From Verrucomicrobiaceae bacterium UBA1938 (GTDB taxonomy: Bacteria; Verrucomicrobiota; Verrucomicrobiia; Verrucomicrobiales; Verrucomicrobiaceae), in NCBI GenBank assembly GCA_002336895.1, contig DDFC01000020.1:20097-84096 (forward strand): 64,000 bases of DNA, in the 5' to 3' direction. Shown here piece after piece: positions 7,783-16,802 of the stretch (its first letter is position 1; each line of letters opens with the position of its first letter). A program made the position numbers and the translations under genes. Under the pieces are notes generated by a model. It ran no database searches and was not told the origin of the DNA. It saw only the letters and a list, made by a program, of their open reading frames with translations.

Positions 7783-8865
7783 TCAGCGCAGCTCGTGAGG
7801 CAGGCCGTCCACGATCTTTTTGATGTTTTCGGCCTTGCTGCGGGTGGCGACGAGGAGGCCGTCCTTGGAGGCGACGACGATGAGATCCTGCACACCGATG
7901 AGGGCCACGTGCTGGCCGGTCTGGGTGAAGACGATGTTGTTGAGGGTGTCGAGCTGGGAGAGCGCGCAGTTGTGCTGATTGCCATGCTCGTCGGTCTTGA
8001 GGTAGCGGCCGACGCTGGTCCAGTTGCCGACGTCATCCCAGTCGAAGGTGGACTCGATATTGAGAACGCGGGAGGCGTGCTCCATGAGGGCGTAGTCGAT
8101 GGAGAGCTTGGGCAGCTTGCCGAACTGTTTTTCCACGGTGGCGTTGAAGTCCTTGGAGCCGCGAAGCTCGGAGACGAAGTCTGCCAGCACGGGGCAGTGG
8201 CGGCTGAGCTCGCTGAAGATGGCGGGGATGGTCCAGATGAACATGCCTGCGTTCCAAAGGAAATTGCCCTGGCTGATGAAGTGCTCGGCCAGATCCGGGT
8301 TGGGCTTTTCACGGAAGCGGGCGACTTCCCAGACGGGGAGGTCATTCAGGCCGCCGATGCTGGCGCGGCGACCGCGCTCGACATAGCCGTAGCTGGGGCA
8401 GGGCCAGGTGGGGGTGATGCCCACGGTGACGAGGCTGCCGCTGTTTTCGGCGGCGAGGGCGGCATTGGAGAGCACGCGCTGAAACTCGGCATGATTTTGA
8501 ATGAGGTGATCCGCCGGGAGCACGATCATGGTGGCGGTGGGATCGCGGGAGACGACCCAGCCGACGGCGAGAGCGATGGCAGGAGCGGTGTCGCGCTTTT
8601 CGGGCTCGGCGACGATGTTTTCCGCTGGGAGATCCTTGATCAAAGCACGCACGGAGGCCTCCTGCTGCTTGTTGGTCAGGATGAGGATGTTTTCCTTGGG
8701 CACGAATCCGTCCAGACGGTCGATGGTGAGCTCGAGCAGGGTCTTTTCGCCAAAGAGCTTGAGGAGCTGCTTGGGCTGGGCGTCGCGACTGATGGGCCAG
8801 AAGCGCTGGCCGCTACCGCCGGCCAGGATGAGGGCATAACGTTTTTTGGATTCGGCTTGGGACAT
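7783..8865 (-). CDS. manC: Mannose-1-phosphate guanylyltransferase
   Basis: Makes GDP-mannose from mannose-1-phosphate and GTP for surface polysaccharide synthesis. The nucleotidyltransferase signature LAGGSGQRFWPISR is at residues 14-27, followed by PKQLLKLFGEKTLL, VLPADHLI, TPAIALAVGWV and the sugar-binding FLWNAGMFIW. The 360-residue protein has only the guanylyltransferase module, without the phosphomannose-isomerase domain of bifunctional ManC. The frame is open to 9006, but the extra 47 codons overlap the divergent gene at 8961 and are not protein-like, so I use Met at 8865. The gene symbol is by analogy. Confidence 0.92.
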   Translation of the reverse strand: MSQAESKKRYALILAGGSGQRFWPISRDAQPKQLLKLFGEKTLLELTIDRLDGFVPKENILILTNKQQEASVRALIKDLPAENIVAEPEKRDTAPAIALAVGWVVSRDPTATMIVLPADHLIQNHAEFQRVLSNAALAAENSGSLVTVGITPTWPCPSYGYVERGRRASIGGLNDLPVWEVARFREKPNPDLAEHFISQGNFLWNAGMFIWTIPAIFSELSRHCPVLADFVSELRGSKDFNATVEKQFGKLPKLSIDYALMEHASRVLNIESTFDWDDVGNWTSVGRYLKTDEHGNQHNCALSQLDTLNNIVFTQTGQHVALIGVQDLIVVASKDGLLVATRSKAENIKKIVDGLPHELR

Positions 8866-8960
8866 GGGCTGTGGGTTTGGGATCGGGCTTCCATTAGCCG
8901 GAAAGCAGGATACGGGCAAATTCCTCTTTGGTGATTCTCTCAGTGAGGTTATGTTGAAGC

Positions 8961-9284
8961 ATGCAAGAAACTCCCTCAGCCCCTGGATATGAAACATATG
9001 CGTCACTGATCGCCCCTGCGGCCGCTGGCTGCGCGCTGGGCATCCTGTTTGGGCGGGGCATGCGCCGTGGGTCTTCCAATGTGATCGCCCTGACCCTGCT
9101 GGCGGCTAGTGCCGCCATCGCCGCCCCGGTGATCACCGAGCTGGTGCAGCGTACGGCGAACCGCCCGAGCACCGAGCGTGGCAGCCGCCGCCGGCTGGAA
9201 GGCATCCGCAATCACGGCATGCCGGATGGGGATGTGGGCGAGTTCTTTGCGGACACGCCGGAGCCGTTTGTGGCGAAGCGGTGA
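8961..9284 (+). CDS. Small membrane-associated hypothetical protein
   Basis: A 107-residue protein with two hydrophobic stretches, about residues 14-31 (ASLIAPAAAGCALGILFG) and 39-59 (NVIALTLLAASAAIAAPVITE), and a charged C-terminal half. I do not recognise a family. It is divergent from manC. The C-terminal motif GDVGEFFADTPEPF may be a small binding site. A perfect 8-bp stem-loop follows its stop. Confidence 0.7.
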   Translation: MQETPSAPGYETYASLIAPAAAGCALGILFGRGMRRGSSNVIALTLLAASAAIAAPVITELVQRTANRPSTERGSRRRLEGIRNHGMPDGDVGEFFADTPEPFVAKR

Positions 9285-9308
9285 GCAAAGCGGTCGTTCT
9301 GCTTTGCT
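9284..9308. terminator. Stem-loop after the 107-aa gene
   Basis: AGCAAAGC (9284-9291) and GCTTTGCT (9301-9308) form a perfect 8-bp stem with a 9-base loop, starting at the stop codon. There is no T-run, so termination is not certain. Confidence 0.4.
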
Positions 9309-9367
9309 GACGGGACGCGTTAATGCGTGGGCTCTTGCTACGCACTGAGAGCTTCTTCCTTCGCTGA

Positions 9368-9392
9368 AGCTACGGAGGGCATTTTTTGCCGC
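9368..9392. repeat. 25-bp direct repeat, left copy
   Basis: This copy and the one at 9735-9759 are identical over 25 bases, beginning AGCTACGGAGGGC and ending TTTTTTGCCGC. They flank the GIY-YIG gene, and the left copy encodes the last residues (KGGKKCPP) of its frame. Confidence 0.75.
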
Positions 9393-9650
9393 CTTTGTGA
9401 GTTGAAGAGCAGCGCAGTCGTTTGTTTGCGAATGCGATTCCCGAGCCGGTCTTGAGGTAACGTTCGAAGGCTTGAGCTTGGGGGCGGTCGGAGAAGGCGA
9501 GGTGGGTTTCTAGGCGCCACGGGCGGTATTGCTCGGTGTGGGGGGATTTGCCGGAGTTGTGTTCTGCGAGGCGCTGGCGGAGGTCTTCTGTGAAGCCTGT
9601 GTAAATCTGTGCAGGGGGGATTCGCCGCGGAGGAGGTACACGTAGAACAT
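9370..9650 (-). pseudogene. GIY-YIG nuclease-like gene with a one-base frameshift
   Basis: UvrC-type GIY-YIG single-domain proteins of about 90 residues are common in bacteria. The 5' part reads MFYVYLLRGES in one frame; the rest (QIYTGFTEDLRQRLAEHNSG, then SPHTEQYRPWRLETHLAF and FERYLKTGSG) is in another. Both parts together match the family from end to end. The frames meet at a run of six C on the coding strand (G6 at 9614-9619); a seventh C would join them as GESPPAQIYTGF. This is either a real inactivating deletion, a slippage switch or a sequencing error. The catalytic Tyr and Arg positions are otherwise intact. Two 25-bp direct repeats flank the gene. Confidence 0.75.
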
Positions 9651-9746
9651 GGACTTCAATCTGGGCAATGGGGACAGGTGAGGGCAAGTCCTTTTAAACT
9701 TGGAGGAAGGGGGCGGCCCGTCCTTCGCTCTTCGAGCTACGGAGGG

Positions 9747-9864
<118 letters not shown>

Positions 9865-9982
9865 GGATCATTTGCGAGGCGAGGAGAGTACAGCCTCCGC
9901 GCCTGAATGCAAGGCGCGGCTTACAATGGCGTCTCAGAATTGCAGTTGTGTTCACCAGCGGGTGGTGGTCTTTAGCTGCGTC

Positions 9983-10201
9983 ATGCAATTTTTCTCTGTT
10001 CTCATCGGCCTGGTGTGCGCGGTCTTGCTTATTCCCGGGCTCATTCCTCTGTTTGGCTGGCTGCAGTGGGCTGTGCTGGCGGGGTGTGTGCTGGGCATCA
10101 TCTTTGGCTCGTTTTGCCAAAGGAAGATCGGGCTGACGATCAACATCGCGGTGGCGCTGGTGGCGGCTTTGCGGTTGTTTCTTGGCGGCGGTCTTGTTTA
10201 A
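9983..10201 (+). CDS. Small two-helix membrane protein
   Basis: A 72-residue hydrophobic protein starting MQFFSVLIGLVCAVLLIPGL, with a second helix around LQWAVLAGCVLGIIFGSF and a third weak one near the C-terminus. I do not recognise a specific function. The frame is open from 9872, but the extra 37 residues are not hydrophobic or conserved-looking, so I chose the Met at 9983. It is convergent with the glycosylase gene; the ends overlap by four bases. Confidence 0.65.
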   Translation: MQFFSVLIGLVCAVLLIPGLIPLFGWLQWAVLAGCVLGIIFGSFCQRKIGLTINIAVALVAALRLFLGGGLV

Positions 10202-10806
10202 GACTTGCCGTGAGGCAGCTTCACCTTGCCGTGTTTGACGCTGAGGTGGGGGCTGTGGAGGGAGAGAAAGCGCCAGGGGTAGTCGATGGCCTGGCTGATG
10301 CCGACGCGGATGTCGGTCACGACTTCGTGAGTGCTGGTGGCTGGCTGAACGAGACCGCAGCCTGAGGGGCGGCCTTTGCCGGCCATGGGGAGGCCGTGGT
10401 GGGTGCCGTCGATGGCGAGGGCCTGGGCGAGCTTGCCGGGACCGGAACAAAGTTCGCGCGTTTTTTCGCGCTGGCGGCGCTGCTGCATCTGCGGGATGCC
10501 ACGGGTGGGCTCGAGGGCGCGAATGAGGATGAGACCGTCCCGGGAGCCGCCTTTGACGTGGAGGTTGAAGAGCCAGTACATGCCGTAGTTGAAATAAACG
10601 TAGGCGGCACCGGGTGGGTGGGTTTTCACGAACTCGCGTGAGCTGGGGCGGGTGGCGGTGTGGCAGGCGGGGTCTCCCTCGACGGTGTAAGCCTCTGTCT
10701 CGACAATGGTGCCGGCGCAGCCGTGCCAGACGAGCTCGACGCCGATGAGGTCGCGGGCGACGGTGAGGACGTCGCGCTGGAAGAAGGATGTGCCGAGATA
10801 GGGCAT
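10198..10806 (-). CDS. 3-methyladenine DNA glycosylase (AAG/Mpg family)
   Basis: Removes alkylated purines from DNA in base-excision repair. The 202-residue protein has the AAG order of motifs: FFQRDVLTVARDLIG, then IVETEAYTVEGDPACHT (catalytic Glu in ETEAY), PPGAAYVYFNYGMYWLFN, LIRALEP, the GPGKLAQALAI motif, and a C-terminal RVGISQAIDYPWRF. Length fits bacterial members. The frame extends to 10950 but would then overlap the Nif3-like gene, so Met at 10806 is preferred. Confidence 0.92.
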   Translation of the reverse strand: MPYLGTSFFQRDVLTVARDLIGVELVWHGCAGTIVETEAYTVEGDPACHTATRPSSREFVKTHPPGAAYVYFNYGMYWLFNLHVKGGSRDGLILIRALEPTRGIPQMQQRRQREKTRELCSGPGKLAQALAIDGTHHGLPMAGKGRPSGCGLVQPATSTHEVVTDIRVGISQAIDYPWRFLSLHSPHLSVKHGKVKLPHGKS

Positions 10807-10924
10807 GGAATCGAGAAACACTGATTTAACACCGCAAGAGATTAGAAGACTGCAGAGAATACCTTCAGAGTCCGAATTTCGCGGAGTTCTATCCGATGCA
10901 GTGGGTGATTTGTTCAGCGCTACT

Positions 10925-11680
10925 TTAGAGGCCGGTGGGATGATCCACAAATTCCCAGGGGATGCCGAACTTGGATTCGATGTGGGCGGAGAGGGCTTTG
11001 ACGCCGAAGGTCTCGGTGGCGTAGTGGCCGCCGTAGATGAGATTGATGCCGATCTCCTCGGCGAGGGTGTAGCTCCAGTGGGGGCCTTCGCCGGTGATGA
11101 AGGTGTCGATGCCGGCTTTGGCGACGGTGGCTACTTCGGAGCCTGCGCCGCCGGTCATGATGCCGATTTTCCGACAGGTGGCGGGGCCGCCCGCACAGAC
11201 GTGTACGCGGGAGCCAGTGGCGGAGGCGAGGCGCTGCACGAGCTCATCTCGGCTGATTTCGGTTTCGATTTTGGCGCCGTTTTCGGTGCCCTTGGTTTTC
11301 ATGAAGTTGCCGCAGGGTTCAAGGCCGAGGGCGCGGGCGAGGACGGCGTCGTTGCCAAGGGTGGGATGGAAATCGAGCGGGAGGTGGCAGCTATAGACGG
11401 CGAGGCCGGCATCGAGGGCGGCCTGGATTTTTTGGAAGACGGGGCCGGTCCAGGTTTGGAGGCCGGTCCAGAACATGCCGTGATGGACGATGAGGAGGTC
11501 TGCTCCTGCGGCGACGGCTTTTTTGATGACTGGCAAGGTGGCATCCACCGCAGCGACGATTTTGGAGACCTTGCCGGAGCGGTTTTCGAGCTGGAGGCCG
11601 TTGAGTGCGTTGGAGTAGTCGGGGATCTCCGCGATGCGCAGTTCGGTGTCGAGATGGGAGACTAGGTCGGCGAGATTCAT
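10925..11680 (-). CDS. Nif3-like dinuclear metal-centre protein
   Basis: A member of the widespread NIF3/YbgI family, toroid-forming proteins with a two-metal site; some have GTP cyclohydrolase-like activity, but the cellular role is not settled. In the 251 residues the metal ligands are seen in LLIVHHGMFW, in YSCHLPLD and in the late motif GGHYATE; FITGEGPHWSYTLAEEIG is also characteristic. I use Met at 11680 (NLADLVSHLD) rather than 11737. It precedes the glycosylase gene on the same strand. Confidence 0.9.
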   Translation of the reverse strand: MNLADLVSHLDTELRIAEIPDYSNALNGLQLENRSGKVSKIVAAVDATLPVIKKAVAAGADLLIVHHGMFWTGLQTWTGPVFQKIQAALDAGLAVYSCHLPLDFHPTLGNDAVLARALGLEPCGNFMKTKGTENGAKIETEISRDELVQRLASATGSRVHVCAGGPATCRKIGIMTGGAGSEVATVAKAGIDTFITGEGPHWSYTLAEEIGINLIYGGHYATETFGVKALSAHIESKFGIPWEFVDHPTGL

Positions 11681-11766
11681 GCGAGTCAGTGTGGAGGGTT
11701 TGTGGGAAATGTCGAGACGTGCAAAAAAAGACGCCAAGATGAACTGGCTGTGACAATCTGAGATGC

Positions 11767-12612
11767 ATGCCTGAAGTCACACGATTCGCCCCAAGCCCGA
11801 CCGGATGGCTGCATCTGGGGCATGCGTATGCGGCGTTGTTTGCGCATGAGCAGGCAGAAGGCGGTAGATTCCTCATCCGGCTGGAGGATATCGACGGGAC
11901 GCGGGCGCGACCGGAGTATGAGGGGGCGATTTTAGAGGATCTGGCGTGGCTGGGACTGGAGTGGGAGGAGCCAGTGAGGCGGCAGTCGGATCACTTTGAT
12001 GATTACCGTTCGGCTTTGAGGAAGCTGGAGGCAATGGGGGTGCTGTATCCGTGCTTTTGTACGAGAAGGGAGATTCAGGAGGAGATCGCGCGGGCGGGCA
12101 ACGCGCCGCAGGGGCCGGATGGGCCGCTTTATCCGGGGACGTGTCGCGGACGCAGTGCGGAAGAGCGTGTGCAGCGGATGGCAGCGGGGGAGCAGTATGC
12201 GCTGCGGCTGGATGTGGCGAAGGCGGTAAAGCAGGCGGCCGGAGAGCTGGTGTGGACGGACCGAGGGCGCGGGACTTTCAAGGCGCAGCCAGCGGTGTTT
12301 GGGGATGTGGTGCTGGCGCGTAAGGACACGCCTGCGAGCTATCACCTGGCGGTGGTGGTGGATGATGCGCTGCAGGGGATCACGCTGGTGACACGTGGGG
12401 AGGATCTGCTGGAGGCGACGCATCTGCACCGGCTGCTGCAGGCGCTGCTGGGCCTGCCGGTGCCGGAGTGGCGGCACCACGGGCTGATCACGGACGAGAA
12501 CGGGAAGCGGCTGGCGAAGCGGGATGACGCGAGGTCGCTGAGGAGTCTGCGTGAGGCGGGGTGGACGCCAGAGCGGGTGCGGGAGGAGATACGGCGCAAG
12601 GTGGCGCGCTGA
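11767..12612 (+). CDS. gluQ: Glutamyl-Q tRNA(Asp) synthetase
   Basis: A shortened glutamyl-tRNA synthetase that attaches glutamate to queuosine at position 34 of tRNA(Asp). At 281 residues it has only the catalytic core. APSPTGWLHLGHAYAA carries the HIGH-like motif, FLIRLEDIDGTRARPE follows, and ENGKRLAKRD is the KMSKS equivalent. CFCTRREI and a later TCR supply the zinc site usual for GluQ. The missing anticodon-binding domain separates it from GltX. It meets the gene at 12613 end to end. Confidence 0.94.
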   Translation: MPEVTRFAPSPTGWLHLGHAYAALFAHEQAEGGRFLIRLEDIDGTRARPEYEGAILEDLAWLGLEWEEPVRRQSDHFDDYRSALRKLEAMGVLYPCFCTRREIQEEIARAGNAPQGPDGPLYPGTCRGRSAEERVQRMAAGEQYALRLDVAKAVKQAAGELVWTDRGRGTFKAQPAVFGDVVLARKDTPASYHLAVVVDDALQGITLVTRGEDLLEATHLHRLLQALLGLPVPEWRHHGLITDENGKRLAKRDDARSLRSLREAGWTPERVREEIRRKVAR

Positions 12613-13338
12613 TCAGAATCCGGCCACGGGCGGCGGCACGGTCATGACGCCGCCGCCGCGAAGGGGGTTGCCTTTGACCTCGGTGATTTCGGAGACGACG
12701 TTGTCTTTGAAACTGAGGCTGAGGGTGCCGACCTCCACGCGGACATAGACGACGGTCTGCACGATCTGGCCGAAGGCATTCACGCCTGTGGAGGTCTGGG
12801 GCACCTGCTCGTAGATGCTGTATTCGAGGCGCTCCTCCTTGCCTGCGGCGGTGATCTTGCTGGACTTGCGGGAGGGTTTGCCCATGGAGGCCTGGACTTC
12901 CTGGCTGGTCATGCCGAGGGCGACTTGTTTGTGCTGGATGAGCTCGTCCACCTGACGAGTGCGCTCATAGAGTTTTTTGAGGTTGGCGTAGAGGTTTGGG
13001 TCTGATGACTGGACGTCTGTGAGGTGCACCCATCCGGCGACATCGCCATGGCGGGCGCGGCCGCGTACGCGGTAGGCGGTGTCTGACATGGCCAGCAAAG
13101 TAACGGGGGTGCCGGGGGCGAAGGAGCCGAGGGCTCCCTGAAACTTGCTGGTGGGATAGACGGGAGCTTCGATCTGGACCTTGAGCACGATGGGCTTGGG
13201 GGTCAGGCCCTCCAGAGCGAAAGTGTTTGGCTCGACAGTCTGGAGGGAGGAGCGACTCCGAGCAGAGGGGCTGACGGACTGCGCCGGAGCGGTCTGATGG
13301 ATGCACAGGGCGAGGAGGACCAAACAGAACGCTTTCAT
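12613..13338 (-). CDS. Secreted hypothetical protein, probable SH3-like domain
   Basis: A 241-residue protein with a signal peptide (MKAFCLVLLALCIHQTAPAQ, cleavage after the AQ-S region). Residues about 55-110 (VQIEAPVYPTSKFQGALGSF, then GTPVTLLAMSDTAYRVRG and DVAGWVHLTD) resemble a bacterial SH3-like domain. A helical segment with RTRQVDELIQHKQVALGMTS follows, and then a SmpA/BamE-like beta part (MTSQEVQASMGKPSRKS). The Met at 13338 is the only start that gives a signal peptide. The exact role is not known; it probably sits in the periplasm. Confidence 0.75.
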   Translation of the reverse strand: MKAFCLVLLALCIHQTAPAQSVSPSARSRSSLQTVEPNTFALEGLTPKPIVLKVQIEAPVYPTSKFQGALGSFAPGTPVTLLAMSDTAYRVRGRARHGDVAGWVHLTDVQSSDPNLYANLKKLYERTRQVDELIQHKQVALGMTSQEVQASMGKPSRKSSKITAAGKEERLEYSIYEQVPQTSTGVNAFGQIVQTVVYVRVEVGTLSLSFKDNVVSEITEVKGNPLRGGGVMTVPPPVAGF

Positions 13339-13444
13339 AACAGGGTGGTCGGGATTTGACTGAGAATAGCCGACTCTGACGCATCCGGGCAACCTTTTGT
13401 TCGACGCAGAAAATATCCCGCGTAATCCTAAGCCCCCACTGACC

Positions 13445-14731
13445 ATGCCAAACGGACCCCTTTCCACCAAGCTTTTCGACCTTGCCAAGCAGTACATTCC
13501 CGGCGGAGTGAACTCGCCCGTGCGTGCTTTTCGCAATGTGGGGGGCGATCCTTTTTTCGTGAAGCGTGCCAAGGGCTGCCGCATTTACGATGTGGATGAC
13601 CGCTGCATGATCGACTACGTGGGGACGTGGGGTCCGGCGATCCTAGGTCATGCGCCGATCCCGGTGATTGAGGCGATCCACACCGCCGCCAAGGATGGTG
13701 TGAGCTTTGGGATCCCGAACCTGTATGAGGTGGAGATGGCACGCATGATTTGTGAATGGGTGCCGAGCATCCAGAAAGTGCGCATGGTGAGCAGCGGCAC
13801 GGAGGCGACGATGTCGGCGATCCGGCTGGCGCGCGGGTTTACGGGACGGGAGAGGCTGGTGAAGTTTGACGGCTGCTACCACGGCCACTCTGACAGCCTG
13901 CTGGTGGCTGCCGGCAGCGGGGCGCTGACGCATGGGAATCCGGACAGCGCCGGGGTGCCGAAGAGTTTTGCAGAGCTGACGAGCGTGCTGCCTTTCAATG
14001 ACGAGGCGGCGCTGGAGGAGCTTTTTGAGAAACAGGGGCACGAGATCGCGTGTGTGATCGTGGAGCCGTATCCGGCGAATGCGGGGCTGATCCTGCCGAA
14101 GCCAGGATTTCTGCAGAAGCTGCGGGACATCACCGCCAAGCATGGGGCGCTCTTAATTTTTGATGAGGTGATGACCGGCTTCCGCCTGGCCAAGGGCGGG
14201 GTGCAGGAGCTGGAGAAGATCACGCCAGACCTGACCTGCCTGGGCAAGGTGATCGGGGGTGGTCTGCCGGTGGGTGCCTTCGGCGGGCGTGCTGACATCA
14301 TGGACAAGCTGGCGCCAGTGGGGCCGGTGTATCAGGCCGGGACGCTGAGCGGCAGCCCGGTGGCGCTTGCGGCGGGTCTGGCACAACTGCGCGAGCTGGA
14401 AAAGAAGAACGGCTATGCACTGCTGGAAAACCTGGGGCAGATCATGGAGGACGCGGTGCTGGAAGTGCTGAAGAAGAAGGGGCTGAACTACCGCTGGTAC
14501 CGCAAAGGCAGCATGTTCTGCCTGTTCTTCACGGAGAAGGAAGTGCACAATCTGCAGGATGCGAAGACGTCCGACCTGGCGGCGTTCCGGAAGTTCTTCC
14601 ACCACTGCCTGGACAACGGGGTGTACTTTGCGCCGAGCCAGTTTGAGACGGGATTTATCAGCATGGCACACAGCCGTGATGACCTGGAGCAGACGGCGGA
14701 GGTGGCTGCGGCGGCGCTGGCGGCGCTGTAA
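13445..14731 (+). CDS. hemL: Glutamate-1-semialdehyde 2,1-aminomutase
   Basis: PLP enzyme of the C5 haem pathway that makes 5-aminolevulinate from glutamate-1-semialdehyde. In 428 residues: GGVNSPVRAFRNVGG at the start, SSGTEATMSAIRLAR for the phosphate-binding site, CYHGHSDSLL, IVEPYPANAG, LIFDEVMTGFR, and PLP-binding Lys268 in CLGKVIGGGLPVGAFGG. Met at 13445 gives the normal N-terminus; the frame is open to 13397. It stands alone in the + direction before a cupin gene. Confidence 0.97.
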   Translation: MPNGPLSTKLFDLAKQYIPGGVNSPVRAFRNVGGDPFFVKRAKGCRIYDVDDRCMIDYVGTWGPAILGHAPIPVIEAIHTAAKDGVSFGIPNLYEVEMARMICEWVPSIQKVRMVSSGTEATMSAIRLARGFTGRERLVKFDGCYHGHSDSLLVAAGSGALTHGNPDSAGVPKSFAELTSVLPFNDEAALEELFEKQGHEIACVIVEPYPANAGLILPKPGFLQKLRDITAKHGALLIFDEVMTGFRLAKGGVQELEKITPDLTCLGKVIGGGLPVGAFGGRADIMDKLAPVGPVYQAGTLSGSPVALAAGLAQLRELEKKNGYALLENLGQIMEDAVLEVLKKKGLNYRWYRKGSMFCLFFTEKEVHNLQDAKTSDLAAFRKFFHHCLDNGVYFAPSQFETGFISMAHSRDDLEQTAEVAAAALAAL

Positions 14732-14885
14732 AAAGGGGGGGCTCATACAAAACGCGACAGGGGCGCTATAGCCTGTGATTCAAGTTTGTGTGGGAAGGGT
14801 GACGGGCAGTCCATGGCAAAATGATTCATGCGTGCAAGGGTGGGCGGCATTTGCCAAAGAGCATCGTCGCCAGTAGCCTCTGCGC

Positions 14886-15233
14886 ATGTCCGAACCTCGT
14901 TTTGCCGTCGCCCAGCTGGATGAAATCACTCCGACGCCCTGTCCGTGCGGGCAGGCGAGGAGGGCGTTCAAGGAGGACTGGAACACGCTGGCGACGGTGC
15001 ACCTGACGGACATCCATGCGGACAGCAAGGCGCACTACCACAAGAAGATGACGGAGATCTACATTGTGCTGGAAGGCGAGGGGCACCTGGAGGTGGACGG
15101 GCAGATCGTGCCGCTGAAGCCGATGACGACGGTGATGATCCGGCCGGGGTGTGTGCACCGGGCGGTGGGTAAATTGAAAATCATCAATGTGCCGATGCCG
15201 CCGTTTGATCCGGCGGATGAGTTTGAAGTGTGA
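14886..15233 (+). CDS. Cupin-domain protein
   Basis: A 115-residue single cupin. HYHKKMTEIYIVLEGEGHLE matches the first cupin motif (His, His, Glu) and PGCVHRAVG the second (His), so a metal site is likely. Substrate unknown. It starts a + strand run with the two following genes (nine bases to the next). Confidence 0.85.
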   Translation: MSEPRFAVAQLDEITPTPCPCGQARRAFKEDWNTLATVHLTDIHADSKAHYHKKMTEIYIVLEGEGHLEVDGQIVPLKPMTTVMIRPGCVHRAVGKLKIINVPMPPFDPADEFEV

Positions 15234-15242
15234 ACCCTGATT

Positions 15243-15563
15243 ATGCGCGACCTCATCACCAGCCTCGATTCCGCCCGGCTCGGCTTTTTCAAGTCGATCC
15301 TGGATGAGGCGGGCATCGCCTGCTTCATCCGAAATGAGACCACCGCACAGCTGACGAACATTTTCATTGGGCCATTGCAGCCCACGCTGTGCCTGGTGGA
15401 TGACGCGGACTTTGCCGAGGCGAGTGCGCTGCTGCTGCCGCACCAGGCGCCGGAGGAGGCCGTCTTCAGTGCAGAAGACGACTGGTGCTGCCCTGCGTGC
15501 AAAGAATCGAATCCTGTCTCGTTTGAGTTGTGTTGGAAATGCCAGACGGCCAAACCTGAATGA
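15243..15563 (+). CDS. DUF2007 protein with C-terminal zinc ribbon
   Basis: 106 residues. The first 65 match DUF2007 ('putative signal transducing protein'): SLDSARLGFFKSILDEAGI and CLVDDADFAEASALL are the usual ends of the domain. The C-terminal WCCPACKESNPVSFELCWKC is a four-Cys RanBP2-like ribbon, a fusion often seen in this group of bacteria. Function unknown; adaptor-type roles are inferred. The stop overlaps the next start in ATGA. Confidence 0.8.
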   Translation: MRDLITSLDSARLGFFKSILDEAGIACFIRNETTAQLTNIFIGPLQPTLCLVDDADFAEASALLLPHQAPEEAVFSAEDDWCCPACKESNPVSFELCWKCQTAKPE

Positions 15564-16768
15564 TCCCGATGAAGAACAAGCTCGCTCTCACCTTTCTGGC
15601 GGCCCTGCTGCCTGTACTGACGCAGGCGGAAACGCCCGCCGCCAAAAAAACGGCCATGCCGGAGGGGTTTCATGAACTGAAGATCGGAGATGCCGCGCCT
15701 GACTTTGACCTGGTGGGCATCGACGAGGAGAGGCATACGCTGAAGGAATATGCGGACGCTGACCTGCTCATGATCGCGTTTCTGAGCAACCACTGCCCGA
15801 CGTCCCAGGGGGTGGAGGGAAGGATCAAGAAGCTGGTGAAGGACTACAAGGGCAAGGGGCTGCAACTGGTGGCCATCAATCCCAACGACCCGGCGGCACT
15901 GCGGGCGGACGAGCTGGGGTATTCGAAGTACAATGACAGTTTTCCGGAGATGAAGCAGCATGCCAAGGAGCAGGGCTTCACCTTTCCCTACCTCTACGAT
16001 GGCGACACGCAGAAGACGGCGCTGGCCTATGGCTGCCTGGCCACGCCGCATGTCTTCCTCTTCGACAAGGAGCGCAAGCTGCGCTACCAGGGCCGGCTGG
16101 ACGACTCGCGCTATGCAGACGATGCCTCCGTAACCTCCCCGGATGCGCGCAATGCGATCGAGGCGCTGCTGGCCGGCAAGCCGGTGCCGGTGGAGATCAC
16201 CAAGCCGCACGGCTGCTCGACGAAGTGGATCGACAAGCGGAAGCAGATCGCGACCGACAATGAGAAGTGGGAAAAAGGCGAGGTGGAGGTGGAGCTGATC
16301 GACCCGAAGGGAGTGGAGGCGCTGCGCAAGAATGACACGAAGAAGGTGCGGATGTTCAACGTGTGGGCGACATGGTGCGGGCCGTGCGTGGAGGAATTTC
16401 CACAGCTGGTGGCCACCTCGCGGAAGTTTGGCCTGCGCGACTTCGAGTTCATCAGCATCAGCATTGATGACCCGGGAACGATCGATGAAGTGAAGGCGTT
16501 TCTGGAGAAGAACAACGCCATCGTGCCAGACAAGCTGAAGCCCAGCCTCAAGGCCGAGGGGCGCAAGGGAAACGCGTATGTCTTCAAAGGAGCCAGCCAC
16601 GACGAGCTGATCAAGGCGCTGGACCCCGAGTGGCCGGGGCCGATCCCGCACACGCTGGTGGTGGCCCCGGGCGGGGAAGTGATCTTCAGGCACAATGGAT
16701 CGATCGACGGAGATGAGCTGCGTGCGAAAATCCTGGAGTACATGGGCCGGTTTTACAAACCGGAGTGA
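15560..16768 (+). CDS. Secreted two-domain thioredoxin-fold protein
   Basis: A 402-residue exported redox protein. A signal peptide covers residues 4-23 (MKNKLALTFLAALLPVLTQA). Domain 1 (about 38-185) is AhpC/TSA-like: IGDAAPDFDLVG, then FLSNHCPTSQG, a single-Cys site at Cys79, with a cis-Pro at ATPHVFLFD. Domain 2 (about 255-400) is TlpA-like with a full CXXC (Cys273 and Cys276 in VWATWCGPCVEE). Such fusions are common in Planctomycetes and Verrucomicrobia. Probably a periplasmic thiol-disulfide enzyme; its partner is unknown. Met4 at 15569 is an equally likely start. Confidence 0.85.
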   Translation: MIPMKNKLALTFLAALLPVLTQAETPAAKKTAMPEGFHELKIGDAAPDFDLVGIDEERHTLKEYADADLLMIAFLSNHCPTSQGVEGRIKKLVKDYKGKGLQLVAINPNDPAALRADELGYSKYNDSFPEMKQHAKEQGFTFPYLYDGDTQKTALAYGCLATPHVFLFDKERKLRYQGRLDDSRYADDASVTSPDARNAIEALLAGKPVPVEITKPHGCSTKWIDKRKQIATDNEKWEKGEVEVELIDPKGVEALRKNDTKKVRMFNVWATWCGPCVEEFPQLVATSRKFGLRDFEFISISIDDPGTIDEVKAFLEKNNAIVPDKLKPSLKAEGRKGNAYVFKGASHDELIKALDPEWPGPIPHTLVVAPGGEVIFRHNGSIDGDELRAKILEYMGRFYKPE

Positions 16769-16802
16769 GGCGGTGGAGCGCCAGCGGGCTGCGTGCACTC
16801 TT

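Noticed and set aside
15059..16798. Antisense open frame of 579 codons over the cupin, DUF2007 and thioredoxin genes
   Set aside because: Arg/His/Leu-rich composition without motifs; the + strand genes have recognised domains.
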